DNA from: JBBQED01 sp038320345 | GTDB taxonomy: Bacteria > Bacteroidota > Bacteroidia > AKYH767-A > OLB10 | Direction: 5' to 3' | NCBI GenBank assembly: GCA_038320345.1 | Contig: JBBQED010000003.1 | Span: 1 to 64,000, forward strand | DNA: 64,000 nt | In this document: positions 17,001 to 24,614 of the stretch, piece after piece | How positions within the stretch are numbered: the stretch's first letter is position 1 | Layout: the number at the start of each line of letters is the position of its first letter | Position numbers and translations under genes: made by a program | The notes under the pieces: model-generated | Seen by the model: only the letters and a program-made list of their open reading frames with translations | What the model was told of the DNA's origin: nothing | The model's database searches: none

Positions 17001-17261
17001 TCCTCCCACTTCTTCACTGATATCGAGCAAGGCAGTAGCAGATTTTACGCCGGAACTGTCAACAGTCCACACTCTGCCATCTTTCTCCCAGGCATACATT
17101 CTTTTGTTAGCATCAAAGGTAAAACCCTCTACTTGGTTCCAGCCATTGCTGACTAATTCATTTGCAAATAAGGGAGGTTGTGTTTGTCCTTTAACTTTAA
17201 TTACGGATAAAAGGAATGCACAGATCATTAACCCGAAAACGGGTGCTTTAAAGTTTTTCAT
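14049..17261 (-). CDS. Secreted PQQ-type sugar dehydrogenase with PKD domains and T9SS sorting tail
   Basis: This exported protein of 1070 residues has a signal peptide at about 1-25 (ending KGQ). Residues 35-545 resemble the glucose/sorbosone dehydrogenase six-bladed propeller (WNQVEGFTFDANKRMYAWEKDG, HSGGQLVFGEDGSLLISTGDG, LGLRNPFRTV). A PKD domain follows (SYLWNFGDGTTSILQNPSKVF, about 545-630), then a cadherin-like segment with a histidine-rich patch (HHNNHVH), a second PKD-like domain, two Ig-like domains ending near 985 and a type A T9SS tail (FIPNPANESTQLQF, VYLVKVE). It is therefore secreted through T9SS and may be surface-attached. The cofactor and substrate of the dehydrogenase are not certain; family members oxidise sugars or aldoses using PQQ. 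Confidence 0.87.
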   Translation of the reverse strand: MKNFKAPVFGLMICAFLLSVIKVKGQTQPPLFANELVSNGWNQVEGFTFDANKRMYAWEKDGRVWTVDSSGVKSATALLDISEEVGGWRDHGLNGFALDPNFLSNGFIYLEYTVDRHYLLYYGTPQYSATTNEYFNATIIRVTRYKVDVANGNFNSIVPNSRLILIGETKKTGIPLLHESHSGGQLVFGEDGSLLISTGDGASYNVADVGSSSDTYWAQALTDSIIRPKENVGAMRAQIVDCLNGKILRIDPATGNGLPTNPFFDANDSRAAKSRVWALGLRNPFRTVLRKGTGSTDLTAGDPGTLYIGDVGWGTWEDLNICDVSGKNFGWPIYEGLTNNGPYTAALTANMDAPNPLFNINGCTKQYFNFQDLLKQATLAPSPFTNSCNVSQNIPSTIPTFYHARPAVDWNHGLQSRTGIYNGNNATTIDLDNAASPVPGPKFGGNASCGGVWYTSDKFPANYQNTYFHADFGQGWIKNFNFDAADQVTRVSNFADGLGPVVYLTVQPWDGTLMYVKFPGEIRRIRYTGVVNNPPRAVIQSNLSYGASPLSVQLNGNLSSDPENLGLSYLWNFGDGTTSILQNPSKVFTALTSLPSTFKVKLTVTDNIGQTNTDSMNIYTNNTPPQVAITSFANGYIYPLGSPFSLPLQATVSDLEHANSTLKYFWQTTLHHNNHVHPEAIDTNKVTSSIITPETCTENFYYEISLKVSDPEGLSTTVTSFIYPNCTPALPDANFTSDYRSACRSKTINFTNTSTNFTSLQWTFTGGTPSTSTSTNPSVTYNTNGTFAVRLIAINALGTDTFNFPAYITVYAAPSIAITPTVRVYICTNTSPVMLTSATNAAGPLYQWQKNSVNISGASAPGYLANGQANFRVQVTDAFGCSKTSNTTVLTLSPTIKVTASGPTTFCAGGSVTLTQTANAAYSYQWLKNNVAIVGATANAYVATTAGQYKVIVTDVSLACSKTSSPVNIVINCREGETANDNNLYLQFIPNPANESTQLQFNLLESGMVHVTVFDMTGREVSSHYDFEDQPGISLIDVPIAPLPTGVYLVKVEAGSQIGVSRLIVNHQSE

Positions 17262-17428
17262 GTTAAAAAATGGTTTAGTAGGAATGAAAATGTAGAAAAA
17301 TCAATAATTCACCGAAGAAAATTTTGGTCAGACAGCTCAAGTTTTAGGTGAACACCAAAAAAAAATGGGTAAGGAGGATCTAACAGGAATAATCCTTAAT
17401 CATAATTGACGCAAAAACATATATATAA

Positions 17429-18148
17429 TTAACCTTCTATGGTTTGCTTAGCTCTTAATGACTTGTATTCATCTCTACAATTACGACAATAGAACCATTC
17501 GCTCGTAAAAGTAGTTAGTTCTTCTTTTGAACAAGAATCACAACTTCTCAGTTGTTCAGTTCTTTGGTATTGCAATTTATCCAGATGTTCATCGAGGAAG
17601 AGCACAGGAAAATCGAAAAGATTAGGCTCTTCTAATAAACGAGGATGAAGAGGATAAAAACCATTACTTCCTTTCACAGCCACCAACATCACTCTTTTAC
17701 CCATCGCTCTCAGATGACGAATCAATGGTTGATAATCAACATCACCTGCCAGTAAACAAGCAATATCAAAAGCACCTGGTTGAAATGCAGTGTGAAGAGC
17801 AGAAGTTGCTAAACCAACTTCTAAGCAATTCTCTCTCCTGCCGGTTTCTCTATTTTTAAAGTCGTATTCATAAATCTCGGTAGCATATTGACAACGCTTA
17901 TTCAACATTTCATAAAACTGCCGTTCCCTAACGTTATCATGACCGGGTTTATTAATAGCAATAGTGCCATAATAATTGGTTCTAACTAAATCAATTTTTG
18001 CATCTAATTGACTCTGAAGTTTCTCCTTAACCAAAGCGGGAAGTGCTCGATAATCCAATTCAAAATCTTGACGTCCATCTAAATTTAAAAGATAGGGTCT
18101 AACATGGTATAACCAGCTCCCATCAACAAATAACATAGCTTTAATCAT
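17429..18148 (-). CDS. NYN domain (LabA/DUF88-type) putative nuclease with C-terminal zinc ribbon
   Basis: This 239-residue cytoplasmic protein starts with the NYN/PIN-like strand MIKAMLFVDGSWLY, whose Asp is a predicted metal ligand, and has the second acidic block LLAGDVDYQPLIRHLRAMG (about 125-145). NYN domains are metal-dependent ribonucleases. Residues 200-230 hold two CxxC pairs (CDSC and CRNC), consistent with a zinc ribbon that may bind RNA. It is divergent from a universal stress protein across a 219-base gap. No toxin or antitoxin partner is adjacent. Targets are unknown. Confidence 0.8.
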   Translation of the reverse strand: MIKAMLFVDGSWLYHVRPYLLNLDGRQDFELDYRALPALVKEKLQSQLDAKIDLVRTNYYGTIAINKPGHDNVRERQFYEMLNKRCQYATEIYEYDFKNRETGRRENCLEVGLATSALHTAFQPGAFDIACLLAGDVDYQPLIRHLRAMGKRVMLVAVKGSNGFYPLHPRLLEEPNLFDFPVLFLDEHLDKLQYQRTEQLRSCDSCSKEELTTFTSEWFYCRNCRDEYKSLRAKQTIEG

Positions 18149-18202
18149 AAGGCTAAATTAATATTTTTTCTCAATTGTTAACCTAGAATTTACATTAGAA
18201 CT

Positions 18203-18221
18203 TTATCTTAAAAAAAGATAA
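18203..18221. promoter_or_regulatory. Inverted repeat in the NYN/Usp divergent promoter region
   Basis: Seven-base arms TTATCTT and AAGATAA are separated by five A residues. It lies between two divergent genes, where an operator would be expected. It could also be chance in AT-rich DNA. Confidence 0.25.
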
Positions 18222-18339
18222 GATAGCAGGATCAGCGTATAAGTAAGTAAATTAATTTGTCAAACTTAGTACCATAACAGATTGACAAATATCATCTTAA
18301 GAATTGATAAACCTTAGTTTTCCTAGAATCGTAAGCCCT

Positions 18340-18347
18340 TAGATTTG
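18340..18347 (+). promoter_or_regulatory. -7 box TAGATTTG for the universal stress protein
   Basis: This is an exact TAnnTTTG match 20 bases before the ATG at 18368. Confidence 0.45.
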
Positions 18348-18367
18348 GGTAATTAAATGATTACATC

Positions 18368-19231
18368 ATGAGCGCAGATATCCGTAATATTCTTGTTCCC
18401 ACCGATTTTTCTGAACCGGCAATGAAAGCCATCCATTTCGCTGCGAATTTAGCTGTGGCGTTTCGCTGTAAGCTCACACTTTATCATGCGATAGGAATCC
18501 CATATCTGACTTCCCCTGAAGAATTAGAAATGAGCACAACTATTGATTTAGAACGTATTGAGAGTGAACAATTATACCACCTAAGAAATCAACTAGCCTT
18601 AGAATTTAAAGATATTACCATAGAAGCCCAAACCTCAACAGGTTTCACGGTGGAAGAAATTCGGTCGCTGGCAAGAGACGGAAGGATAGATCTTGTTGTA
18701 ATGGGGACTAGAGGCGCCAGTAGTTTTAGAGAATTGCTGATGGGAAGTAACACTTCCAGTTTAGTTCAGCAAACGGAATGTCCAGTGTTAGCCATTCCAG
18801 AAAACACTTTGTTTCAAGGAATCAACAAAATAGTTTTCGCATGTAATTTGATTAAAGATGATGTTCAATCCTTAATCCGTTTAATTGAGATGTTTAAAAA
18901 TGTAAACCCGGAAATTACTTTACTACATGTACACGATGGACATACAGTTCATGCAGAAAAAGAGATGGAAAATTGGATGCAGAATACAGTAAGACCAACT
19001 GTAAAATACAACAAACTAAATGCGATTACAGTTATAGATACTGATATTGTAAAATCATTACATAATTATCTTAGTGAAAATCCTACTGATCTTTTAGTAA
19101 CAGCTACTCGGAAGCGAAATTTCTTTGAAAAAATATTTGATCCGAGTATTTCCAGAAAACTAATCTTTCATACCCATATACCCTTGTTGGTTTTACACAA
19201 GCATGGATCAAAAGGAGAAATGATTTTTTAA
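18368..19231 (+). CDS. Tandem universal stress protein
   Basis: This 287-residue protein has two UspA domains (about 5-145 and 150-282). The first keeps the ATP-binding type motif GTRGASSFRELLMGS followed by CPVLAIP. The second (IVFACNL, LLHVHDGH, LVTATRKRNFFEKIFDPS, IPLLVLHKH) has lost the glycine-rich loop, so only the first half is likely to bind nucleotide. Family members respond to starvation and redox stress, with no fixed catalytic role. It stops two bases before the converging dapD stop. Confidence 0.88.
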   Translation: MSADIRNILVPTDFSEPAMKAIHFAANLAVAFRCKLTLYHAIGIPYLTSPEELEMSTTIDLERIESEQLYHLRNQLALEFKDITIEAQTSTGFTVEEIRSLARDGRIDLVVMGTRGASSFRELLMGSNTSSLVQQTECPVLAIPENTLFQGINKIVFACNLIKDDVQSLIRLIEMFKNVNPEITLLHVHDGHTVHAEKEMENWMQNTVRPTVKYNKLNAITVIDTDIVKSLHNYLSENPTDLLVTATRKRNFFEKIFDPSISRKLIFHTHIPLLVLHKHGSKGEMIF

Positions 19232-19233
19232 GC

Positions 19234-20055
19234 CTATACGGCTACTGAATAATCTCTTAATGCATCATTCAACGAAGTCTTTAAATCAGTACTCGGTTTT
19301 CTTTTCCCGATAATCAATGCGCAAGGAACTTGGTAATCACCCGATGGGAATTTTTTAGTGTAGGAACCCGGAATAACAACTGAACGAGAAGGTACATGAC
19401 CTTTATATTCAACCGGAGTATCACCAGTAACATCAATAATTTTTGTCGACATAGTTAGTACAACATTAGCCCCTAGTACCGCTTCTTTTTCAACCCTCAC
19501 TCCTTCCACCACAATAGATCTTGATCCGATGAAGCAATGATCTTCGATAATCACTGGTGCCGCTTGAACAGGCTCCAGCACACCGCCAATACCTACTCCA
19601 CCGCTAAGGTGTACATGCTTTCCTATTTGTGCACATGATCCAACTGTTGCCCAGGTATCCACCATCGTACCTGCATCCACATAGGCACCAATATTCACAT
19701 AGGATGGCATCAAAATTACTCCTGGAGCCAGAAAAGACCCATGACGAGCTAAACCATGCGGCACTACGCGAACTCCGAGTTTAGCAAACTCTTTTTTCAA
19801 CGGAATTTTATCATGAAATTCAAATGGACCAACTTCCATTGTTTTCATTTTCATGATAGGAAAATACAGAATCACGGCTTTTTTCACCCATTCATTTACT
19901 TGCCATTTCTCGCCAAGCTGTTCAGCAACTCTGATTAATCCTAGGTCAAGTTGTTCAATTACTTGGATGATGGTTTCTTTAACATCATCATCATTCAGTA
20001 ACGCTCTATCGTTCCATGCATTTTCAATAATTTCCTGCATCTTTTTCATCATCAT
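19234..20055 (-). CDS. dapD: 2,3,4,5-tetrahydropyridine-2,6-dicarboxylate N-succinyltransferase
   Basis: This enzyme of the succinylase branch of lysine/diaminopimelate synthesis transfers succinyl from succinyl-CoA to tetrahydrodipicolinate. It has about 273 residues, close to the 274 of E. coli DapD. The left-handed beta-helix region is clear (LMPSYVNIGAYVDAGTMVDTW, GSCAQIGKHVHLSGGVGIGG, CFIGSRSIVVEGV). The start is one of a cluster of ATGs (20055, 20052, 20049, 20040). A longer frame to 20109 adds residues not found in the family. It is divergent from ruvX. Confidence 0.93.
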   Translation of the reverse strand: MMMKKMQEIIENAWNDRALLNDDDVKETIIQVIEQLDLGLIRVAEQLGEKWQVNEWVKKAVILYFPIMKMKTMEVGPFEFHDKIPLKKEFAKLGVRVVPHGLARHGSFLAPGVILMPSYVNIGAYVDAGTMVDTWATVGSCAQIGKHVHLSGGVGIGGVLEPVQAAPVIIEDHCFIGSRSIVVEGVRVEKEAVLGANVVLTMSTKIIDVTGDTPVEYKGHVPSRSVVIPGSYTKKFPSGDYQVPCALIIGKRKPSTDLKTSLNDALRDYSVAV

Positions 20056-20121
20056 AATCTTGATTGTACTTTTACCAACAGCATTAAAGGTCAGAGGCTG
20101 ATATCGCACTAATTTACATTA

Positions 20122-20129
20122 CAAAAGTA
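20122..20129 (-). promoter_or_regulatory. -7 box TACTTTTG upstream of dapD
   Basis: This is an exact TAnnTTTG match on the minus strand, about 67 bases before the dapD start cluster. Confidence 0.4.
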
Positions 20130-20230
20130 GTTAAAGCACAATTCACAGGTGAATCCATTCCAACTGAGAAGTTTTCTGATAGAATTACTGGAATATCAGC
20201 CATCGCTAGAGAAAATCAGCAGCTTCTTTT

Positions 20231-20238
20231 TACCTTTG
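20231..20238 (+). promoter_or_regulatory. -7 box TACCTTTG for the ruvX-def-aroK operon
   Basis: This is an exact TAnnTTTG match ending nine bases before the ATG at 20247. It predicts a near-leaderless mRNA and supports that start. Confidence 0.5.
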
Positions 20239-20246
20239 CGCAAAGA

Positions 20247-20678
20247 ATGGGAAGAATAATGGCAGTAGATTATGGCACCAAGAGGACAGGGCTTGCTGTA
20301 ACAGACCCTTCGCGGATAATTGCCACTGCTCTGGATACTGTTCCTACCCATCAGCTCTTTGCCTATCTGCATCAGTACTTTACTCATCAAACAGTAGATA
20401 CCATTGTGGTAGGTGATCCGCGCCGACTAAACAATGAATCCTCTTCTACAACCGTTCTTGTCAATCAATTTGTGGTCCGTCTGCAAAAAGAATTTCCTGT
20501 AATGCATATTGCCCGTTATGATGAACGCTTTACTTCACTCATGGCATCAAGGAGTTTAATTGAAAGTGGTCAATCCCGAAAAGTTCGGCGCGATAAGGGA
20601 ATGATAGATCGTGTAAGTGCCACCATTCTATTACAAAATTATTTAGCATCTCTTTCTTCTTCTTCTGAACGATTATGA
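20247..20678 (+). CDS. ruvX: Putative pre-16S rRNA nuclease / Holliday junction resolvase-like YqgF
   Basis: This 143-residue RNase H-fold enzyme of the YqgF/RuvX family is needed for 16S rRNA 5'-end maturation in E. coli and was earlier proposed as a Holliday junction resolvase. The acidic active-site elements are visible: AVDYGTKRTGLAV at the N-terminus, YDERFTS near residue 92, and IDRVSATILLQNYL near the end. It overlaps def by four bases (ATGA), so they are translationally coupled. Confidence 0.9.
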   Translation: MGRIMAVDYGTKRTGLAVTDPSRIIATALDTVPTHQLFAYLHQYFTHQTVDTIVVGDPRRLNNESSSTTVLVNQFVVRLQKEFPVMHIARYDERFTSLMASRSLIESGQSRKVRRDKGMIDRVSATILLQNYLASLSSSSERL

Positions 20679-21235
20679 TTTATCCTATTGTTGCTTATGG
20701 AGATCCTGTTCTTCGCAAAAAAGCAATTGCAATTACTCCCGACCATCCAAAGCTCACGGATATTGTGGAGAATATGTTTGAAACGATGTATAAAAGTTTG
20801 GGTGTTGGATTAGCAGCTCCTCAAATTGGTTTATCCATCCGTTTATTTGTGGTTGACACTAGTCCATTCAAAGAAGATGATGAGCATGCAGATGGATTTA
20901 AAAGGATTTTCATCAATGCCGAAATAATTGAACAAGAAGGAACGAAGTGGAAATTCAACGAAGGATGTTTGAGTATTCCGGGAATCCGTGAAGATGTGGA
21001 ACGGAAGCCAACTATCACATTAAAATATCAAGACCTGAATTTCGAAACTCATATCGAGCAATTCAATGGTATGAAAGCCCGGGTGATTCAGCATGAATAT
21101 GATCATTTGGAAGGAGTTTTATTTACTGATCATTTAACGCCGTTGAAAAAACAGCTCATCAAAGGAAGGATCAATAATATTTCCAAAGGAATCGTTGATG
21201 TAGATTACAGGATGCGTTTTTATACTAAAAAATAG
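20675..21235 (+). CDS. def: Peptide deformylase
   Basis: This 186-residue metalloenzyme removes the formyl group from nascent protein N-termini. All three signature motifs are present: GVGLAAPQIG (about 43-52), EGCLSIPG with the metal-binding Cys (about 97-104), and HEYDHLEG with the two metal-binding His and the catalytic Glu (about 139-146). It is the middle gene of a ruvX-def-aroK operon, with a four-base overlap upstream and a ten-base gap downstream. Confidence 0.95.
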   Translation: MIYPIVAYGDPVLRKKAIAITPDHPKLTDIVENMFETMYKSLGVGLAAPQIGLSIRLFVVDTSPFKEDDEHADGFKRIFINAEIIEQEGTKWKFNEGCLSIPGIREDVERKPTITLKYQDLNFETHIEQFNGMKARVIQHEYDHLEGVLFTDHLTPLKKQLIKGRINNISKGIVDVDYRMRFYTKK

Positions 21236-21245
21236 TCCGAATATT

Positions 21246-21779
21246 TTGAGTAAGTCAAACCACTTCGTTCCGGAAAAAATATTTCTCATAGGATATATGG
21301 GTTCGGGCAAAACAACTGTAGGAGTAGCATTAGCAAAATTACTCGGTTGGTATTTTTTGGATCTAGATACAGAAATTGAGAAGCAGGAGAAAAAAAGCAT
21401 TGGAGAAATTTTCTCACTTTATGGAGAAGAAGCTTTTAGGGAAATCGAAAGTAAGGTTTTACGAACTCTTAAAAATATTCATCCTACTGTTATCGCAACT
21501 GGAGGTGGCACCGCTGCTTTTCATGATAATTTGGCTTGGATGAATAACGTGGGTTCAACAGTTTATCTCCGTACACATCCAGGTACTCTCTTTCACCGAT
21601 TAGCGCCCGTAAAAGCAACACGACCATTGATTTCAAACTTACCTGATGTTGATGTTATGGAATTCATTCTGGAGAATATCAAAAAGCGACTTCCTTATTA
21701 TGTCCAGGCAAAACATACGGTAAGTGGAGAAGAATCCCCTACTTCAGTAGCTAGAACTATTCAGTTGCTGTTAAGCTAA
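21246..21779 (+). CDS. aroK: Shikimate kinase
   Basis: This 177-residue P-loop kinase phosphorylates shikimate in chorismate synthesis. It has the Walker A loop GYMGSGKTTVG, the shikimate-binding DLDTEIE, the GGGTA motif (about 79-83) and the lid arginines near RLAPVKATRP. The only start that keeps the first beta strand is a TTG at 21246; the next ATG falls in the P-loop. It is converging with batC, with an 18-base gap. Confidence 0.92.
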   Translation: MSKSNHFVPEKIFLIGYMGSGKTTVGVALAKLLGWYFLDLDTEIEKQEKKSIGEIFSLYGEEAFREIESKVLRTLKNIHPTVIATGGGTAAFHDNLAWMNNVGSTVYLRTHPGTLFHRLAPVKATRPLISNLPDVDVMEFILENIKKRLPYYVQAKHTVSGEESPTSVARTIQLLLS

Positions 21780-21797
21780 AAGTAGGCAGTCTAACCT

Positions 21798-22532
21798 TTA
21801 CCAGTCTTTCTTAGGAGTTGCGGGTCCTGCATCGTAGCGTTTGATCAGTTTTTTCTGAAGATTTTTCTCATCGTTTTTTAAGGCTTGAAGCATACGCTCA
21901 GCATCTTCTTTGGAAATCTTAGGTTGCTGCTTGGCTTGTTTCTGTTGGTCTTGCTTTTGCTGATCTTGTTTCTGTTGATCTTGCTTTTGCTGATCTTTCT
22001 TTTGTTGATCTTGTTTCTGCTGATCTTGTTTTTGTTGCTGGTCTTTCTTTTGATCCTTAGGATCTTTTTTCTGATCCTTATTTTTTTGTTCTTCTTCTTT
22101 CTTCAACTTGGATAATGCGTATGCCAGATTATATCTTGCATTTTCATCTTTAGGATCTTGACGTAAAGCCATTTTATACGCTTCAATACTTTCCTTATAC
22201 TTCTCTGCTTTTAGAAAAGCATTACCCATATTAAAATAACTTCCTGACTGATCCTTTTTATCGCTGTTTACTCCTGCAGATTGCATATATTGTTTTGCAG
22301 CGTCCTCATATTTTTTTTGCTGATACAAGGCATTGCCCAGATTAAAATTTCCGGCATACGATTTTGGATCCTTCTCCACAGAACGTCGATAATTATTCTC
22401 CGCCATGGAATACTTTCCATTTTTGTATTCTTTATTACCTTCTCGCACCTCCCCATTTCCCTGTTGAGCATGAAGCTTTGATCCGGAAATTAAAATAAAT
22501 AAGATCCCACTAAAAATTTTCATGATATTCAT
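21798..22532 (-). CDS. batC: BatC-like TPR protein with DQQKQ repeat tail
   Basis: This 244-residue exported protein has a signal peptide of about 1-22. Three to four TPR units follow (about 27-150; NFNLGNALYQQKKYEDAAKQY, SYFNMGNAFLKAEKYKESIEAY). A highly charged Lys/Asp/Gln stretch follows (about 150-205), built from DQQKQ units and encoded by a 15-base tandem repeat. The C-terminal segment is EDAERMLQALKNDEKNLQKKLI. Bat proteins are associated with aerotolerance and envelope stress in Bacteroides, and the TPR protein is thought to scaffold the VWA proteins. It overlaps batB by four bases and is the last gene of the operon. Confidence 0.85.
   Translation of the reverse strand: MNIMKIFSGILFILISGSKLHAQQGNGEVREGNKEYKNGKYSMAENNYRRSVEKDPKSYAGNFNLGNALYQQKKYEDAAKQYMQSAGVNSDKKDQSGSYFNMGNAFLKAEKYKESIEAYKMALRQDPKDENARYNLAYALSKLKKEEEQKNKDQKKDPKDQKKDQQQKQDQQKQDQQKKDQQKQDQQKQDQQKQDQQKQAKQQPKISKEDAERMLQALKNDEKNLQKKLIKRYDAGPATPKKDW
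21943..22032. repeat. 15-bp tandem repeat, six copies, inside batC
   Basis: Six consecutive 15-base units, plus-strand form TGyTGrTCTTkyTTy, encode repeated DQQKQ-type pentapeptides on the minus strand. The unit is a multiple of three, so gain or loss by slippage changes length without breaking the frame. Confidence 0.85.
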
Positions 22533-23578
22533 GCTTCCTCCTTCTTTTTTACTCCGAAGAGATTCAATTTAGCAAACCACTTACTTTTCTTTTCTCCCAA
22601 TAGAAATTCGACCAGCAGGAAAAATAATGCCACGGCAATAAAATACTGAAACTGATTTTCGTAATCGGTGTACATTTTTGCTTTGAACTCTTTTTTATCG
22701 AGCGCATTCAATTCTTTCAACACCAAATCAAGACCATCATCTGAATTGGTTGCACGAATAAAGCGACCTCTGCCTGCATCTGCAATTTCATTCAGCATAT
22801 CCGCATCAATTTTGGTTACTACAGTTGTACCATTTTCATCCTGACGAAAACCAACTCTAGAACCATTATTGTAAACAGGAATCGGAGAACCATCAGAAGA
22901 ACCCATGCCTATCGTGTACACTCTCACCCCCTGTTCTGCAGCTTTTTTAGCCGCATCTACTGCATCATCCTCATGATTTTCTCCATCCGTAATAACGATA
23001 ATGGCACTATGCTTTTTGGTGGTATCCGTAAATGATTCTGTCGCCAGATCAATAGCTGATCCGATAGCTGTTCCTTGTTTCGGAACCATATCTGTTTCAA
23101 TTCCTGAAAGCACCAACTTAGCTGCACCGTAATCAGTAGTAATCGGCAATTGGGTGTACGCTTCACCGGCAAATATTACAATGCCAATCCGATCTCCTTG
23201 CAAACGATCAATCAACTGACTCACTGCTTGCTTAGCGCGCTCAAGTCTATTGGGTTGCAGATCTTCCGCAGCCATAGAATTTGACACATCAATCGCAATG
23301 ATAATATCAGCACCTTTTCGTTTTACCTCTTCCAAACGAGAACCTATCAATGGTCCGCAAATAGCCGCTATCAATGTGATAGTTGCTAGCAATAACAGAT
23401 AAAATTTGATACCGGGACGAGAAACGGATACATCAGGAAATAAACGGCGAACCAAAATAGGATCTCCAAATTGTCTGAGTGCACGACGTTTCCATTTCTT
23501 CATCATCAGGTACAGCACGATAAGCACTGGTACCAGAGCGAAGAGCCAGATCATATTGGGATGTTCAAGTCTGAACAT
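22529..23578 (-). CDS. batB: BatB-type VWA domain membrane protein
   Basis: This 349-residue inner-membrane protein has two N-terminal membrane segments (about 10-28 and 60-78), a von Willebrand factor A domain (about 90-290) with an intact metal-binding MIDAS motif DVSNSMAAED, and a C-terminal membrane helix (about 308-326). It belongs to the Bacteroides aerotolerance set. It lies 31 bases after batA and overlaps batC by four bases. Its VWA domain is similar to BatA, and the pair probably work as a complex with the MoxR ATPase. Confidence 0.88.
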   Translation of the reverse strand: MFRLEHPNMIWLFALVPVLIVLYLMMKKWKRRALRQFGDPILVRRLFPDVSVSRPGIKFYLLLLATITLIAAICGPLIGSRLEEVKRKGADIIIAIDVSNSMAAEDLQPNRLERAKQAVSQLIDRLQGDRIGIVIFAGEAYTQLPITTDYGAAKLVLSGIETDMVPKQGTAIGSAIDLATESFTDTTKKHSAIIVITDGENHEDDAVDAAKKAAEQGVRVYTIGMGSSDGSPIPVYNNGSRVGFRQDENGTTVVTKIDADMLNEIADAGRGRFIRATNSDDGLDLVLKELNALDKKEFKAKMYTDYENQFQYFIAVALFFLLVEFLLGEKKSKWFAKLNLFGVKKKEEA

Positions 23579-23609
23579 TGTGTAGATAGGGATTACTTTT
23601 AAATGTGAA

Positions 23610-24614
23610 TTATGGTAAACTTCTTAGCCATGTGTACCGGAGTGTAATTTCCAGCATAAAGAATACTAATGCAAGTAATGCAAATGGGAAGTACTCTTCT
23701 GTATATCGCTTGAATTCGGTTACTTCAATTTTAGATTTTTCCATGCGATCAATTTCTTCAAAGATGGCTTGAAGTTTTTTGTTGTTTGTGGCACGGAAAT
23801 ATTTTCCATCGGTAGATTCAGCAATCTGTGTAAGTAAGGCTTCATCAATCTGCACTTCCATATTCTGATACTGAGTACCAAAAGGAGTTTTGAATGGATA
23901 TGGTGCCATTCCTCGTGTTCCCACTCCTATAGTATAAACTCTTATGCCGAAAGTCTTTGCAATTTCACCTGCTGTTAATGGAGGAATAGAGCCTTGGTTA
24001 TTTACTCCATCAGTAATCAACACAATCACTTTACTTCTCGTTTTAGCATCTTTCAATCGGGTTACTGCAGTTGCTAATCCTTCACCAATAGCAGTACCAT
24101 CTAATAACATTCCAGGCTTAATATCTTTCATCAGATTAATCAACACGGAATGATCAGAAGTAATGGGACACTGCGAAAAACTTTCACCGGAAAATATTAC
24201 CAATCCAATGAGATCATTTGGACGACCTTCAATAAAATCCATAGCCACTCTTTTTGCAGCTTCAATTCTATTAGGACGAAAATCTTCTGCCAGCATACTT
24301 GTGGAAATATCTAGAGCGACAACTATAGAGATTCCTTCTGTGGTAACATTTGAAGCACGACTAGAAGATTGAGGCCTTGCAAGTGCCACAATAATCAAGG
24401 CGATGGTAATCATCCGGAAGAAAATCGGCAGATTAATCAGCCGCTGACGTAAAGTCAATCGATAATGCCGGAATGCTTCAGTACTACTAATACTAATCCG
24501 TGTTCTTTGTAAACGTTTCACTTTCCAGAAATACCAACCCATCAATGGAATTAGTATCAACAGAAATAGAAAATCCGGATATTTAAAATTAATATCATGA
24601 AAGAATGTCATCAT
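23610..24614 (-). CDS. batA: BatA-type VWA domain membrane protein
   Basis: This 334-residue protein has N-terminal membrane helices (about 14-28 and 60-80), a VWA domain with MIDAS motif DISTSMLAEDF (about 92) and the conserved LIGLVIFSGESFSQCPIT, and a C-terminal membrane helix (FALLALVFFMLEITL). It overlaps the preceding gene by four bases. Family and operon position indicate a role with MoxR in envelope maintenance or stress tolerance. Confidence 0.88.
   Translation of the reverse strand: MMTFFHDINFKYPDFLFLLILIPLMGWYFWKVKRLQRTRISISSTEAFRHYRLTLRQRLINLPIFFRMITIALIIVALARPQSSSRASNVTTEGISIVVALDISTSMLAEDFRPNRIEAAKRVAMDFIEGRPNDLIGLVIFSGESFSQCPITSDHSVLINLMKDIKPGMLLDGTAIGEGLATAVTRLKDAKTRSKVIVLITDGVNNQGSIPPLTAGEIAKTFGIRVYTIGVGTRGMAPYPFKTPFGTQYQNMEVQIDEALLTQIAESTDGKYFRATNNKKLQAIFEEIDRMEKSKIEVTEFKRYTEEYFPFALLALVFFMLEITLRYTWLRSLP

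Noticed and set aside
16193..17295. Several open frames antisense to the sugar dehydrogenase
   Set aside because: They lack recognisable domains and lie entirely opposite a well-supported gene.
17429..18148. NYN protein as toxin of a toxin-antitoxin pair
   Set aside because: There is no small partner gene, and the neighbour is a divergent universal stress protein.
21885..22115. Very hydrophobic Leu/Ile-rich open frame on the plus strand
   Set aside because: It is the antisense reading of the batC DQQKQ repeats; composition explains it fully.
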